DNA of 33,318 nucleotides from Thiohalocapsa sp. (GTDB taxonomy: Bacteria > Pseudomonadota > Gammaproteobacteria > Chromatiales > Chromatiaceae): contig JAIPFF010000058.1 of the NCBI GenBank assembly GCA_021736785.1, positions 1 through 33,318 of the forward strand. Direction: 5' to 3'. Shown here in pieces: positions 8,014 to 15,638 of this stretch. Below the pieces are notes generated by a model that was given only the letters and a program-made list of their open reading frames with translations, searched no databases and was not told the origin of the DNA. Every line of letters starts with the position of its first letter. The stretch's first letter is position 1. Made by a program: the position numbers and the translations under genes.

Positions 8014-9320
8014 CCCGCACGCAGCGCTGCCCCGTTTGCGGGGCCCTTGGCTTCGGACTCTCGGCGCTCCTGCACGGCGGGTTGCTGGCGCTGTTGCTGT
8101 TGTTCGCTCCGCTGACGGCGCCGCAACCCGGCGGCGGAACCGAAACCGTCGCCGTCACCTTGGGCATGTTCGGCACTGACGACGCCGGCTCGGAGACCGG
8201 CCCGCACACCGACTCGGTTAGCGACTCGGATACCTCCGATATAGCCGACACCGCGCAGGACGAAGACACCCCGGCCCGCTCGTCCCCAGTCGCCGGCGAG
8301 TCGGATACCGTCGCGCTCGACGCCGTCGACCCGTCCGTATCGCAAGACGACGCGCCAGCGCCATCCGCAACGGACGGCGATGCCGATGCAGCGGACAAAG
8401 CGCCGGCGTCGAACGGCGCAGACAATCAAGCGAGCGCCGCGCCGCCGGCACCGGACGTCGCGGCCCCCGACCCCGCAGCCCCGCCCGCGCCGGATGGCGG
8501 GCAATCGCCGCAACCGCAAGCAACGCCCGCCACGCTCGCCGAAGCCGAGCGCAACCAGGCACCGAGCGAGGTCGCCGAGCCGCGGACCGAGCCGACCCCG
8601 GCCGCGAGCACCCGGCCGGCATCGAAAGCGGCGGTGCAGGCCGAAGCCGAGCACAAGCCGAAACCGGCAACACCGCCCGCGCCTGCGCCGAAAACGGCCG
8701 CGAAGCCCCAAGCCGAGCACAAGCCGAAACCGGCAACACCGCCCGCGCCCGCACCGAAGTCTGCCCCCGAGCCGAAGCCCGCCGCAAAGCCAAAGCCCGT
8801 CGCCAAGCCTACGGCGAAGCCGAAGCCTGCCGATCAACCGCGCGCGAGCACCCGCACGGCGAAGACCGCGGCGGCGCAACGGCCAAGCGCCGCAGCGGGA
8901 GATCCGCGCGGCACAGCCGCCCGAGCGGCCGCCGCCGGCGCACCGAACAAGGCCGAGCGCGGCACCGGCGGGGGAGCCGGCACGGGCGCGGGCATCGGCG
9001 ATGGGCCTGTGTCTTCGGCCGCCCAGCGCAGCGCCGAGTATCGTTATCTGAAGGAATTGCAGCGGGCGATCTCGCGCCGGCGCTATTATCCGAATGCGGC
9101 CCGGCGCAGCGGGCTCGAAGGGACCGCCAAAGTGCAGTTCACCATCGCTTCCGATGGCGGCTTCAGCGGCATCGGCGTCTCCGTCAGCTCGGGCTCGCGG
9201 GAGCTCGACGACGCGGCGCTGACGACAATCCGCCGTCTCGGTCGCTTCAAGCCCATTCCGCTCAAGGTGGGCCGCAACCGCTGGACGGTGCGCGTACCCA
9301 TCGTCTACCGACTCAACTGA
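8010..9320 (+). CDS. tonB: TonB energy transducer with long Pro/Lys/Ala linker
   Basis: A 436-residue TonB, longer than the ~240 of the enteric protein. GTG 8010 overlaps the exbD stop. One N-terminal transmembrane helix (LGFGLSALLHGGLLALLLLF, ~residues 13-33) is followed by an acidic, then Ala/Pro-rich, then Lys-Pro-rich spacer to about residue 300. A typical TonB C-terminal domain follows: YLKELQRAISRRRYYPNAAR, LEGTAKVQFTIASDGG, SGSRELDDAALTTIRRLGRF and WTVRVPIVYRLN. The spacer would span a thick periplasm and contains an internally repeated AEHKPKPATPPAPAPK segment. It transmits proton-motive force to outer-membrane receptors for siderophores, heme or similar; no receptor gene is in the window. 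The two genes downstream suggest heme or iron as cargo (inference). Confidence 0.92.
   Translation: MTRTQRCPVCGALGFGLSALLHGGLLALLLLFAPLTAPQPGGGTETVAVTLGMFGTDDAGSETGPHTDSVSDSDTSDIADTAQDEDTPARSSPVAGESDTVALDAVDPSVSQDDAPAPSATDGDADAADKAPASNGADNQASAAPPAPDVAAPDPAAPPAPDGGQSPQPQATPATLAEAERNQAPSEVAEPRTEPTPAASTRPASKAAVQAEAEHKPKPATPPAPAPKTAAKPQAEHKPKPATPPAPAPKSAPEPKPAAKPKPVAKPTAKPKPADQPRASTRTAKTAAAQRPSAAAGDPRGTAARAAAAGAPNKAERGTGGGAGTGAGIGDGPVSSAAQRSAEYRYLKELQRAISRRRYYPNAARRSGLEGTAKVQFTIASDGGFSGIGVSVSSGSRELDDAALTTIRRLGRFKPIPLKVGRNRWTVRVPIVYRLN
8644..8758 (+). repeat. Internal direct repeat in the TonB spacer
   Basis: Two 49-base copies at 8644-8692 and 8710-8758 differ at two positions, with an offset of 66 bases. 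Both encode AEHKPKPATPPAPAPK. The repeat probably arose by slippage and changes the length of the periplasmic spacer. Confidence 0.85.
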
Positions 9321-9412
9321 GCCGGCCGCCGTAGGGCAGCTCGGCTATTTCGGTCGCCGACGGCCGCCCGCATATGGAAACCCGGCAACCGCGCTGAACG
9401 AGGAGTATCCAC

Positions 9413-10186
9413 ATGGCAGCACCAGACCTAGAGCCCATCCGCGCCCTGCAGGAAGAGCTCAACGCACACCCCATCTACGGCGCCATCGAGAGCATCGAAG
9501 ACCTGCGGGTATTCATGTCGCACCATGTCTTCTCGGTCTGGGACTTCATGTCGCTGATCAAGTACCTGCAGCACGTGGTCGCACCTACGAGTACGCCCTG
9601 GATGCCGCATGGCGACCCCGGTGTGCGCTACTTCATCAACCAACTCGTGCTCGAAGAAGAATCCGACTGTATCGAGACGCCCGACGGACCGCGCTACAGC
9701 AGCCATTTCGAGTACTACTGCCAAGCCATGAACGAGATCGGCGCAGACGGCGACGCCCCGGTCCGCTTCCTTGCCTCGGTCCGGCGGGACGGCCTCGACG
9801 CCGCGCTTTACTCCGACGCGGTGCCGGTTCCCGCGCGCTATTTCACCGAGACGACCTTCTGCTTTCTCCGCGAGGACAAGCCGCACGCCGCCGCCGCGGC
9901 GCTGGCCGTGGGCCGCGAGCGCGTCATTCCGGACATGTTCCGGCGGTTGATCGACGCCATGGGCATCGGCCCCGATGCCGCGCCGGCCTTCCATATCTAC
10001 CTGCAGCGCCACATCCATCTCGACGAGGACTTCCACGGGCCGCTGTCGATGCAACTGCTCGACAGCCTGTGCGGCGATGATCCGAAGCGCCTCGAAGAGG
10101 CCGCAACCGCCGCCGAGGAGGCGATCTGCGCCCGCATTCGCTTCTGGGACGGGGTGCTCGAGGCGATCCGGGCCAATCGCGGCTGA
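9413..10186 (+). CDS. DUF3050 family protein (heme-oxygenase-like fold)
   Basis: A 257-residue soluble protein that matches the DUF3050 pattern: LNAHPIYGAIESIEDLRVFM followed by HHVFSVWDFMSLIKYLQ, VRYFINQLVLEEESDCI, the segment ending in HFEYYCQAMNEIGA, and HIYLQRHIHLDEDFHGPLS. The family is all-helical and is placed with heme-oxygenase-like di-metal oxidases; the Glu and His/Asp residues of these segments are the expected metal ligands (family knowledge plus inference). Substrate unknown. An AGGAG sequence precedes the ATG by ~8 bases. The gene follows tonB by 92 bases and precedes a HugZ-like gene by 10 bases, so it may belong to an iron or heme handling unit. Confidence 0.85.
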   Translation: MAAPDLEPIRALQEELNAHPIYGAIESIEDLRVFMSHHVFSVWDFMSLIKYLQHVVAPTSTPWMPHGDPGVRYFINQLVLEEESDCIETPDGPRYSSHFEYYCQAMNEIGADGDAPVRFLASVRRDGLDAALYSDAVPVPARYFTETTFCFLREDKPHAAAAALAVGRERVIPDMFRRLIDAMGIGPDAAPAFHIYLQRHIHLDEDFHGPLSMQLLDSLCGDDPKRLEEAATAAEEAICARIRFWDGVLEAIRANRG

Positions 10187-10196
10187 GTGCGCTCCG

Positions 10197-10892
10197 ATGA
10201 GTCGCAAGGTTGACCTGCCCGCGGCCGAGGAAGCAAGCAGACTCTGGCTGGGCACTTTCCACGGCGTGCTGTCGACGCACTCGGAAAGCGACCCCGGTTA
10301 TCCGTTCGGCTCGGTGGTGCCCCACTGTGTCGACGGCAACGGACGGCCGTTGCTGCTGCTGAGCCGCCTCGCGCAGCATACCCGTAACCTCGCGTCGGAC
10401 CCCCGCTGCGCATTCACCATCTTCGACAACGACGGCGGCGATATCCAACAGGGCCTGCGCCTCACCTGCATGGCCGATTGCCGGCCCATCGACGATGCGG
10501 ACAGCTTCGAAACTTACTGCCGGCATTTCCCCCGCGGGCGCTTTTACGCGGGCGAGCTCGACTTTCGGCTCTATCGCTTGGAACCGCTGCGTTTTCACTT
10601 CAACGGCGGCTTCGCGACCGCACGCTGGCTCGGCAGCGACCGCATCCTGGTCTCCATGCCTTTCGATGCGGAACGTCCGGACGATCTGCTCGCCCAGCTA
10701 GCCGGGGCGCATGCGGACTGGCTGGCCGCGCAACGCCCGGCGGACTGCGACGAGCCGACGCTGTTGATCGCAGCGGATCGCTGGGGCGTCACGCTGCGCT
10801 GCGGCGAGCGACTGTTTCGGCGCACGGCCGCGCGGGCGATGACCAAGCGCGCCGATCTGCACGTCGCCATTGCCGAGGATCGGCTGCAGTGA
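10197..10892 (+). CDS. HugZ-like FMN/heme-binding split-barrel protein
   Basis: A 231-residue protein of the pyridoxamine-phosphate-oxidase-like split barrel superfamily, closest in pattern to HugZ-type heme utilisation proteins. Visible hallmarks are GTFHGVLSTHSESDPGYPFG and GRPLLLLSRLAQHTRNLASD, then QQGLRLTCMADC, and FHFNGGFATARWLG near the middle. HugZ relatives bind heme or flavin and some open the heme ring to release iron. The usual C-terminal DUF2470-type region is present only as ~65 residues of weak similarity. ATG 10197 starts 10 bases after the DUF3050 stop, implying one mRNA. A plain flavin-binding oxidoreductase remains possible. Confidence 0.8.
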   Translation: MSRKVDLPAAEEASRLWLGTFHGVLSTHSESDPGYPFGSVVPHCVDGNGRPLLLLSRLAQHTRNLASDPRCAFTIFDNDGGDIQQGLRLTCMADCRPIDDADSFETYCRHFPRGRFYAGELDFRLYRLEPLRFHFNGGFATARWLGSDRILVSMPFDAERPDDLLAQLAGAHADWLAAQRPADCDEPTLLIAADRWGVTLRCGERLFRRTAARAMTKRADLHVAIAEDRLQ

Positions 10893-10938
10893 TAGCCAGC
10901 CGCAAAACATTATTGCGTAGAGGGTAGAATGCCGGGAC

Positions 10939-10955
10939 CTTCAACCTCATTGAAG
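10939..10955. promoter_or_regulatory. Inverted repeat upstream of dsrC
   Basis: A perfect 6-base inverted repeat, CTTCAA-CCTCA-TTGAAG, 52 bases before the dsrC start in an AT-richer stretch that should hold its promoter. It could be an operator or part of a leader hairpin. No convincing -35/-10 pair could be fixed. Confidence 0.3.
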
Positions 10956-11007
10956 AGGGCTGGAAAGCACATTTTTGATAGCGAAATAACGCGGAAGAGG
11001 TCAGATC

Positions 11008-11304
11008 ATGGTTGTTAGTGTACCCCTGGACGGAGAAGGCTTTCTGGTAAACCGGGACGATTGGAGCGAAGAAGTCGCCGTCGAGCTCGCCAAAACGGAC
11101 GAGTTCGAGATGACCGAGCAGGTCATGGGCTTCATCCGCGAGGCCCGGGCGATGTACGACAATGACGGTGTCGTGCCGCCGATCCGCATCTTCGCGAAGA
11201 AGCAGGGTGTCAGCACCAAAGAGCTCTACGCAATCTTCAAAAAAGGCCCGATGAAACTGATCTGCAAGTGGGGCGGCCTCCCGAAACCCACGGGCTGTGT
11301 ATGA
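11008..11304 (+). CDS. dsrC: DsrC sulfur-carrier protein
   Basis: A 98-residue DsrC/TusE-family protein. The fold signatures are VPLDGEGFLVNRDDWSEEVA, IREARAMYDNDGVVPPIRIF and the flexible C-terminal arm CKWGGLPKPTGCV. Both redox cysteines are present: Cys97 is penultimate and Cys86 lies eleven positions before it, the arrangement of true DsrC; TusE keeps only the penultimate cysteine. DsrC carries the trisulfide/persulfide substrate and product of (reverse) dissimilatory sulfite reductase in the cytoplasm. No dsrAB or dsrEFH is in the window, so this is a stand-alone copy. A GGAAGAGG ribosome binding site precedes the ATG. Together with aprMBA 9 kb away it points to sulfur oxidation through sulfite to sulfate. 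Confidence 0.93.
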   Translation: MVVSVPLDGEGFLVNRDDWSEEVAVELAKTDEFEMTEQVMGFIREARAMYDNDGVVPPIRIFAKKQGVSTKELYAIFKKGPMKLICKWGGLPKPTGCV

Positions 11305-11318
11305 CCGGCAGTCGACTC

Positions 11319-11336
11319 GGGCCCGCTTCGGGTCCC
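11319..11336 (+). terminator. Hairpin after dsrC
   Basis: GGGCCCG-CTT-CGGGTCC forms a 7-pair stem (one G-U pair) 14 bases after the dsrC stop, followed by a short T tract. It may act as a weak terminator or as an mRNA 3' stabiliser that sets dsrC expression apart from the next gene. Confidence 0.4.
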
Positions 11337-11401
11337 TTTCCGACTTGCCGTATCGGCGATCCGGCCGCGCCGTCGCGGCCATCAACAGGAGAAAGTGAAA
11401 G

Positions 11402-11623
11402 ATGTCCGGCGTTTTGAAGACGAAAGGCGATCCGCTGTGGAAACGCAAAGATGATCCCGGCTATCGCGTCGGTTGGCGCAGCAAGGCGAAATTCGAAAAG
11501 GGCCATCTCGACGGCGAGATGACTTACGGTGAAGCGGAGAAGAAGGCCGCCGAGCTCGCCGCGAAGGACACGGAGAAGACCTACTACCCCGAGCTGATCA
11601 TCATCGAGGACAGTGCTGCCTGA
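11402..11623 (+). CDS. Small hypothetical protein downstream of dsrC (73 aa)
   Basis: A 73-residue, highly charged soluble protein: GDPLWKRKDDPGYRVGWRSK near the start, then a Lys/Glu/Ala-rich helix (TYGEAEKKAAELAAKDTEK) and YYPELIIIED as a possible final strand. There are no cysteines and no membrane segment. An AGGAGAAAG ribosome binding site is well placed before ATG 11402, and codon use matches dsrC. It follows dsrC on the same strand with ~100 bases between, containing the hairpin above. I do not recognise the family. It may belong to the dsrC unit, but no function can be read from the sequence. Confidence 0.7.
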   Translation: MSGVLKTKGDPLWKRKDDPGYRVGWRSKAKFEKGHLDGEMTYGEAEKKAAELAAKDTEKTYYPELIIIEDSAA

Positions 11624-11637
11624 GCTCGGCCGAAAGC

Positions 11638-11661
11638 GCCTCGAACGACGATCGTCGAGGC
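11638..11661 (+). terminator. Hairpin after the 73-aa gene
   Basis: GCCTCGA at 11638-11644 pairs with TCGAGGC at 11655-11661 across a 10-base loop, 14 bases after the stop. There is no T tract, so it is a weak terminator candidate only. Confidence 0.3.
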
Positions 11662-12262
11662 ATCGGAAACCGCGGCCGAGGTCGGACCGACGCCGCGGGC
11701 CACCCGACAACCCGCACCAAGCACGCTCGCCCGTCGGCATACGGCCTCCCGCCGATTCATCCAGGCTCCGGCTCACCCGGCGCTTGTGCCTATGCGTCCG
11801 AGGCACTCGGAACCCCCTCGCTGTCCTGCCACGGCATCCGGCGCAATCCTGCGCCAACGATCATTCTTCAGGCTTCGTCAATGAATATTGCCCCGTGGGC
11901 GTGCTTGACCCGCCTCGCGCTGGCCGGCAAATGCCCAGACGCGCCAGGCCGCCTTCGCACGGGCCCGTCGCCTGCTTGACGAATCCCGTGCCGTCCCGTT
12001 CGCGCTGCCTGTAGGCAGATCGACGGGCGGCGACCGTTGCCGGCATCGTGCGCCCGCGGCGGACGCAGGCGCCGTCGCCGCGCTGTGAAGCATTGCGGTT
12101 CGCGGCCGGGCCGTGCAGCATACGCCGACCCAAGAGCACGCCTCTGCAGTGTATCGATGCAAGCGACCGAAGAAAAAAGATCCCCGACTTCCCGTGCCTG
12201 CCCGTTCGCCCGCCGCCGAGTTGGCCGACGAACTGCCGCCTGCGGTGTACAGTGACGCATCG
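11662..12262. other. Gene-free interval before the hybrid kinase
   Basis: About 600 bases with no convincing gene on either strand. The long minus-strand frames here are Arg-rich shadows typical of high-GC DNA. A short perfect hairpin GGCGCA-ATCC-TGCGCC sits at 11840-11855. The kinase promoter probably lies in this interval, but I cannot place it. Confidence 0.5.
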
Positions 12263-14893
12263 ATGCCCGGTCCGTTGACTTCGACGCCTGCGCCTTTGCG
12301 CACGGAAAGCCGCCTTGCGCCGGATCCCCCGGCATCGCCCGATCGTCGACACCGACGCCAGTCGCCGCTTCCGCGAGGCATTGTTGCCGCGCTAGCGGGA
12401 CTTTGGACGTTTGCCGGACCGGCCTCGGGCGCCGCCGAGCCACAAGCGGCCGGCCAAGGCGACGCCCTCGGCAGTATCTGCCTGCTGCTGCTTGCAGCGG
12501 TGGTGGCGCTGCTGCTGCGTAATCGGCACTTGCGCAGAGCCATCGAGCAGGACAAAGGCCGCGGCGCGCCGCCGGCCGACTTGGCGTCACTCGAGGCCGA
12601 GGTCCGCGAGCGCACGGCGGCCCTGCGCCGCGCACGCGACGACGCGGAGGCCGCAAGTCATGCCAAGTCCGAGTTTCTGGCCACCATGAGCCACGAGATC
12701 CGAACGCCGCTGAACGCGGTGATCGGCATGACGCATCTGGCGCTGAATGGCGAGATGCCGGCGCGCACCCGCGGCTATGTGGGCAAAGCCCACAAGTCCG
12801 CGAAGACGCTGCTCGCTATTGTCAACGACATTCTGGACATCTCGAAGATCGAGGCGGGCAAAATGACGCTCGAGTCGGCGCCGTTCCGGCTCGAGGATGT
12901 GATGGAGCGTCTGGCCGACACCATCGCGCTGAAGGCCGAAGAGAAAGGTTTGGAGTTGCTGTTCGACAGCGATTTAGATGTCCCCACGGCGCTGATCGGG
13001 GATCCGCTGCGGCTCGGTCAGGTTCTGATCAACCTCGGCAACAACGCCGTCAAGTTCACCGACGAGGGCGAAATCGTCGTCCAGGTTCGCCGTATCGCCG
13101 GCCAGGCATCCGATGTGGAGCTTCAGTTCTCCATCAGCGATACCGGGATCGGGCTATCGGACGCACAGCAAGCCGAGCTGTTTCAGGCCTTCTCCCAGGC
13201 CGACAGTTCCATCACGCGTCGATTCGGCGGCACCGGCCTAGGGCTCGCGATCTCCAAGCATCTCACGGAAATGATGGGCGGGCGCATCTGGGTCGAGAGC
13301 ACGCCCGACGCCGGCAGCGTGTTTCACTTCACGGCACGATTCCAGGCTCAGGCCGCCGAGTTTCCCGTCGCCACCCCGGACACCGTGGGCGAGAAGCGCC
13401 GCGTGCTGGTGGTGGACGACAACGAGACGGCCCGCAGGATCCATGCAATGATCGCCGAATCAGTCGGCCTGCGCGTCGACAGCGCTGTCGACGGTGCCGC
13501 TGCGATCGATGCCGTGATCGCGGCCGAGCGCGAGGGTGATCCGTATCACTTGGTCCTGATGGACTGGCGGATGCCCGGGATCGACGGCCTGACAGCGGCC
13601 CGCGCCATTTCGACCGAGGAGACACTCGCGCAGAAGCCGCGCGTCGTGGTTATCAGCGCATACGGCCACGAGGAAGTGGCCGATGCCACATCCGATCTGG
13701 CCATTGCCGGCTGCCTGACCAAGCCGATCACGGCCGCGGCCGTGCTCGACGCACTCGATTCACCCGCCCAGTCAGCGGGGCCGGACAGCATGATGCCGAT
13801 TATCCGACAACAACCGGACCCGACCGATGTGGAGCAAGTGCGCCACGCGCATCTGTTGGTGGTGGAAGACCACGCAATCAATCAGGAATTTATGGTCGAG
13901 ATCCTCTCCGCCCACGGCGCCTACGCCGATGTGGCCGCGAACGGGCGCGAGGCCATCGACAAGGCATCGTCCGGCGCCTACGACGCCGTGCTGATGGATA
14001 TCCAGCTGCCCATCATGGACGGATACGAGGCGGCGCGGGCCATGCGCGACAAGCCGGCGCTGGCCGAGATCCCGATCATCGCCATGACTGCCAACGCGAT
14101 GCCGCGCGACCGCGAGCGCGCCGCCGATGCCGGCATCAACGACTTCGTGACCAAACCCATCGACGTCCGCGCCCTGTTCGCGACGCTGGCTCAGTGGATC
14201 GGCCCCGACGGTTGGACCGCACCGATGCGCCCGCCGGTGCTGTCGTCGACGCTGGAACCGGACGGGCGCTTCCGATCGAGCCTGCATCCGCTGCCCTCCG
14301 CGGCCGCGCCGGCGCGCGAGCAGACAGTGCTTTACCGCTCGATGCTGACTCGCTTTCGGACGCAGTATCTGGACTTTCCGGAGCAGTTCCAAAAGGCGGG
14401 GGACGACGGCGGCCCCGACAGCCAGAAGCAGTTGGCGCGGGGTCTTAAGGGCGTGGCCGACAATCTCGGGGCGAGCCGCGTCGCACGTGCCGCCGAGCAA
14501 TTGGAGACAGCTTGCACGCAAGACGCCCGCCCGGAGCGCGTCGAGCGGCTGCTCGAGCGGATCACGGCCGAACTGCACCGCTTCGCCGGCAACCTAGAGG
14601 AAGCCGAGCGTTGCGACGAGTCCGGCGACCCGGTGCCGACGGCGACTCCGGCGATGTCCGCCAGCGATTTCCATCAGGCGCGTCTGCTCGCCGGACAACT
14701 GCAACGACTTCTGGAAGACAACGACGCGGAGGCTCTTTCCGCCGCCGCGGCGCTGGCGGACCTGCTCGGGCGCGAGCGCGATCTCGGCAAGAGCGCCCGG
14801 ACCTGCAGCGAGCGCGTACAGCGCTTCGAATTCGCCTCGGCGCAGAAGGCCCTGGCATCGATCATCGCCGAGTTGGAGCGCCTGCAGGCCTAA
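12263..14893 (+). CDS. Hybrid histidine kinase with two receivers and a degenerate Hpt
   Basis: An 876-residue protein read from ATG 12263; the frame stays open upstream to 12113 but that part looks non-conserved. A possible signal/anchor (IVAALAGLWTFAGPASGAA) and a transmembrane helix (~residues 70-88, ICLLLLAAVVALLL) lead straight into a short coiled linker. HisKA has the phosphorylated His144 in TMSHEIRTPLNAVIGM. HATPase N, G1 and G2 boxes follow (INLGNNAVKFTDEG; DTGIGL; GGTGLGLAIS). Two receivers follow, with Asp434 in LMDWRMPG and Asp579 in LMDIQLPIMDGYEA. The C-terminus resembles an Hpt domain (ARGLKGVADNLGASRVA), but the phospho-accepting His is Arg726. There is no recognisable periplasmic sensor domain. 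It lies between dsrC and rspA, which makes a role in sulfur-responsive signalling imaginable but unproven. Confidence 0.9.
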   Translation: MPGPLTSTPAPLRTESRLAPDPPASPDRRHRRQSPLPRGIVAALAGLWTFAGPASGAAEPQAAGQGDALGSICLLLLAAVVALLLRNRHLRRAIEQDKGRGAPPADLASLEAEVRERTAALRRARDDAEAASHAKSEFLATMSHEIRTPLNAVIGMTHLALNGEMPARTRGYVGKAHKSAKTLLAIVNDILDISKIEAGKMTLESAPFRLEDVMERLADTIALKAEEKGLELLFDSDLDVPTALIGDPLRLGQVLINLGNNAVKFTDEGEIVVQVRRIAGQASDVELQFSISDTGIGLSDAQQAELFQAFSQADSSITRRFGGTGLGLAISKHLTEMMGGRIWVESTPDAGSVFHFTARFQAQAAEFPVATPDTVGEKRRVLVVDDNETARRIHAMIAESVGLRVDSAVDGAAAIDAVIAAEREGDPYHLVLMDWRMPGIDGLTAARAISTEETLAQKPRVVVISAYGHEEVADATSDLAIAGCLTKPITAAAVLDALDSPAQSAGPDSMMPIIRQQPDPTDVEQVRHAHLLVVEDHAINQEFMVEILSAHGAYADVAANGREAIDKASSGAYDAVLMDIQLPIMDGYEAARAMRDKPALAEIPIIAMTANAMPRDRERAADAGINDFVTKPIDVRALFATLAQWIGPDGWTAPMRPPVLSSTLEPDGRFRSSLHPLPSAAAPAREQTVLYRSMLTRFRTQYLDFPEQFQKAGDDGGPDSQKQLARGLKGVADNLGASRVARAAEQLETACTQDARPERVERLLERITAELHRFAGNLEEAERCDESGDPVPTATPAMSASDFHQARLLAGQLQRLLEDNDAEALSAAAALADLLGRERDLGKSARTCSERVQRFEFASAQKALASIIAELERLQA

Positions 14894-14944
14894 GCGCCGC
14901 CGGCAGCCATTCCCGGCGCATCGCCGCCTGGGGCGAATCGCGAA

Positions 14945-15310
14945 TCACCGCGCCGTGCCGAAACCTTCATCCTCGGTGTGAGGCGGGACAGGTAATCCGG
15001 CCAACTGCATGCCCTGGAAGACAGGGCCTCCGGGAAACAGCCGTCGCAGGTGGCGGCGGCCGCCCCGGTCGGCGAAATGGGCATCGAGCCGATCGCCGAG
15101 ATCCCGCCCACTCTCGGCCTGGCCATTGGTCCGATAGAGCTCGCGCAGGAGCTCGATCACCTCCCAGTGCTCGTCGGTCAGCTGCAGGCCCAGCGCTTGG
15201 GCCTTCTCCCGGGCAACTTCCGGGCTCCACTCGGCGAGGTCACGCTCGCGGTCCGCCTGCACCGGACTCGAGGTGTCGGGATTCTCGATGACTTGCTTGA
15301 TGTCGGCCAT
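14945..15310 (-). CDS. rspA: Cysteine-free DsrC paralogue (RspA type)
   Basis: A 121-residue DsrC/TusE-family protein. The family core is visible: RDLAEWSPEVAREKAQALGL and LTDEHWEVIELLRELYRTNG, then the RRLFPGGP segment (residues 89-96) and a C-terminal arm with LAGLPVP (103-109) that aligns with LPKP of DsrC. Where DsrC has its two cysteines this protein has Met101 and Thr112, and the whole protein contains no cysteine. Such homologues, called RspA, are thought to be regulators because sulfur transfer is impossible. The ATG at 15310 has AAGGAG seven bases upstream; a further ATG at 15334 is less likely. It converges on the hybrid kinase gene with 51 bases between the stops. Confidence 0.85.
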   Translation of the reverse strand: MADIKQVIENPDTSSPVQADRERDLAEWSPEVAREKAQALGLQLTDEHWEVIELLRELYRTNGQAESGRDLGDRLDAHFADRGGRRHLRRLFPGGPVFQGMQLAGLPVPPHTEDEGFGTAR

Positions 15311-15638
15311 GGTGGGTCTCCTTGGAGGCCGCAACGCCGGGCGTCCCCACGAAGCGGTCGTCGGTATGGCGCCGGCGCGGCAACCAGTGTCGGGTGTAAT
15401 GCCCCGACGGCGGCTCGGATGGACCGCGACACGCCGTCGGGCAGCGGCCCGCCGCGCCCCGCGCGGGCCTCGTCGACTTTATGAAGCAGACTTGATGCCA
15501 GCGGCCGAGCGCTGCGGGGAGCCGTGACGGGGGAGGAAACGCCGATGGCGGAGACGGTCCACAGAGCGCGGTGACTGGCTGCCGGGGGCCGATGGTCGAG
15601 CGCAAACAGGTGCAGTCGGCACGGCCCGCCGACGAAGC
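15311..15638. other. Intergenic interval, nothing recognised
   Basis: About 330 bases upstream of rspA on its strand and downstream of the amidotransferase gene. No gene, tRNA or clear hairpin with T tract is seen; the rspA promoter must lie in its left part. Confidence 0.4.

Noticed and set aside
7824-8879. 351-codon minus-strand frame opposite tonB
   Set aside because: Its Arg/Gly/Leu repeats are the mirror of the tonB Ala/Pro/Lys spacer.
11008-11304. TusE (tRNA thiolation) instead of DsrC
   Set aside because: TusE has only the penultimate cysteine; here the second arm cysteine is present with the exact DsrC spacing.
12113-12262. Longer N-terminus for the hybrid kinase from ATG 12113
   Set aside because: The extra fifty residues are basic and low in hydrophobic content, with no RBS; the anchor segment follows ATG 12263 more naturally.
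11861-12352. Minus-strand frames across the hybrid kinase start
   Set aside because: Arg/Gly/Ala-rich shadows, overlapping the kinase N-terminal region, no RBS and no motif.
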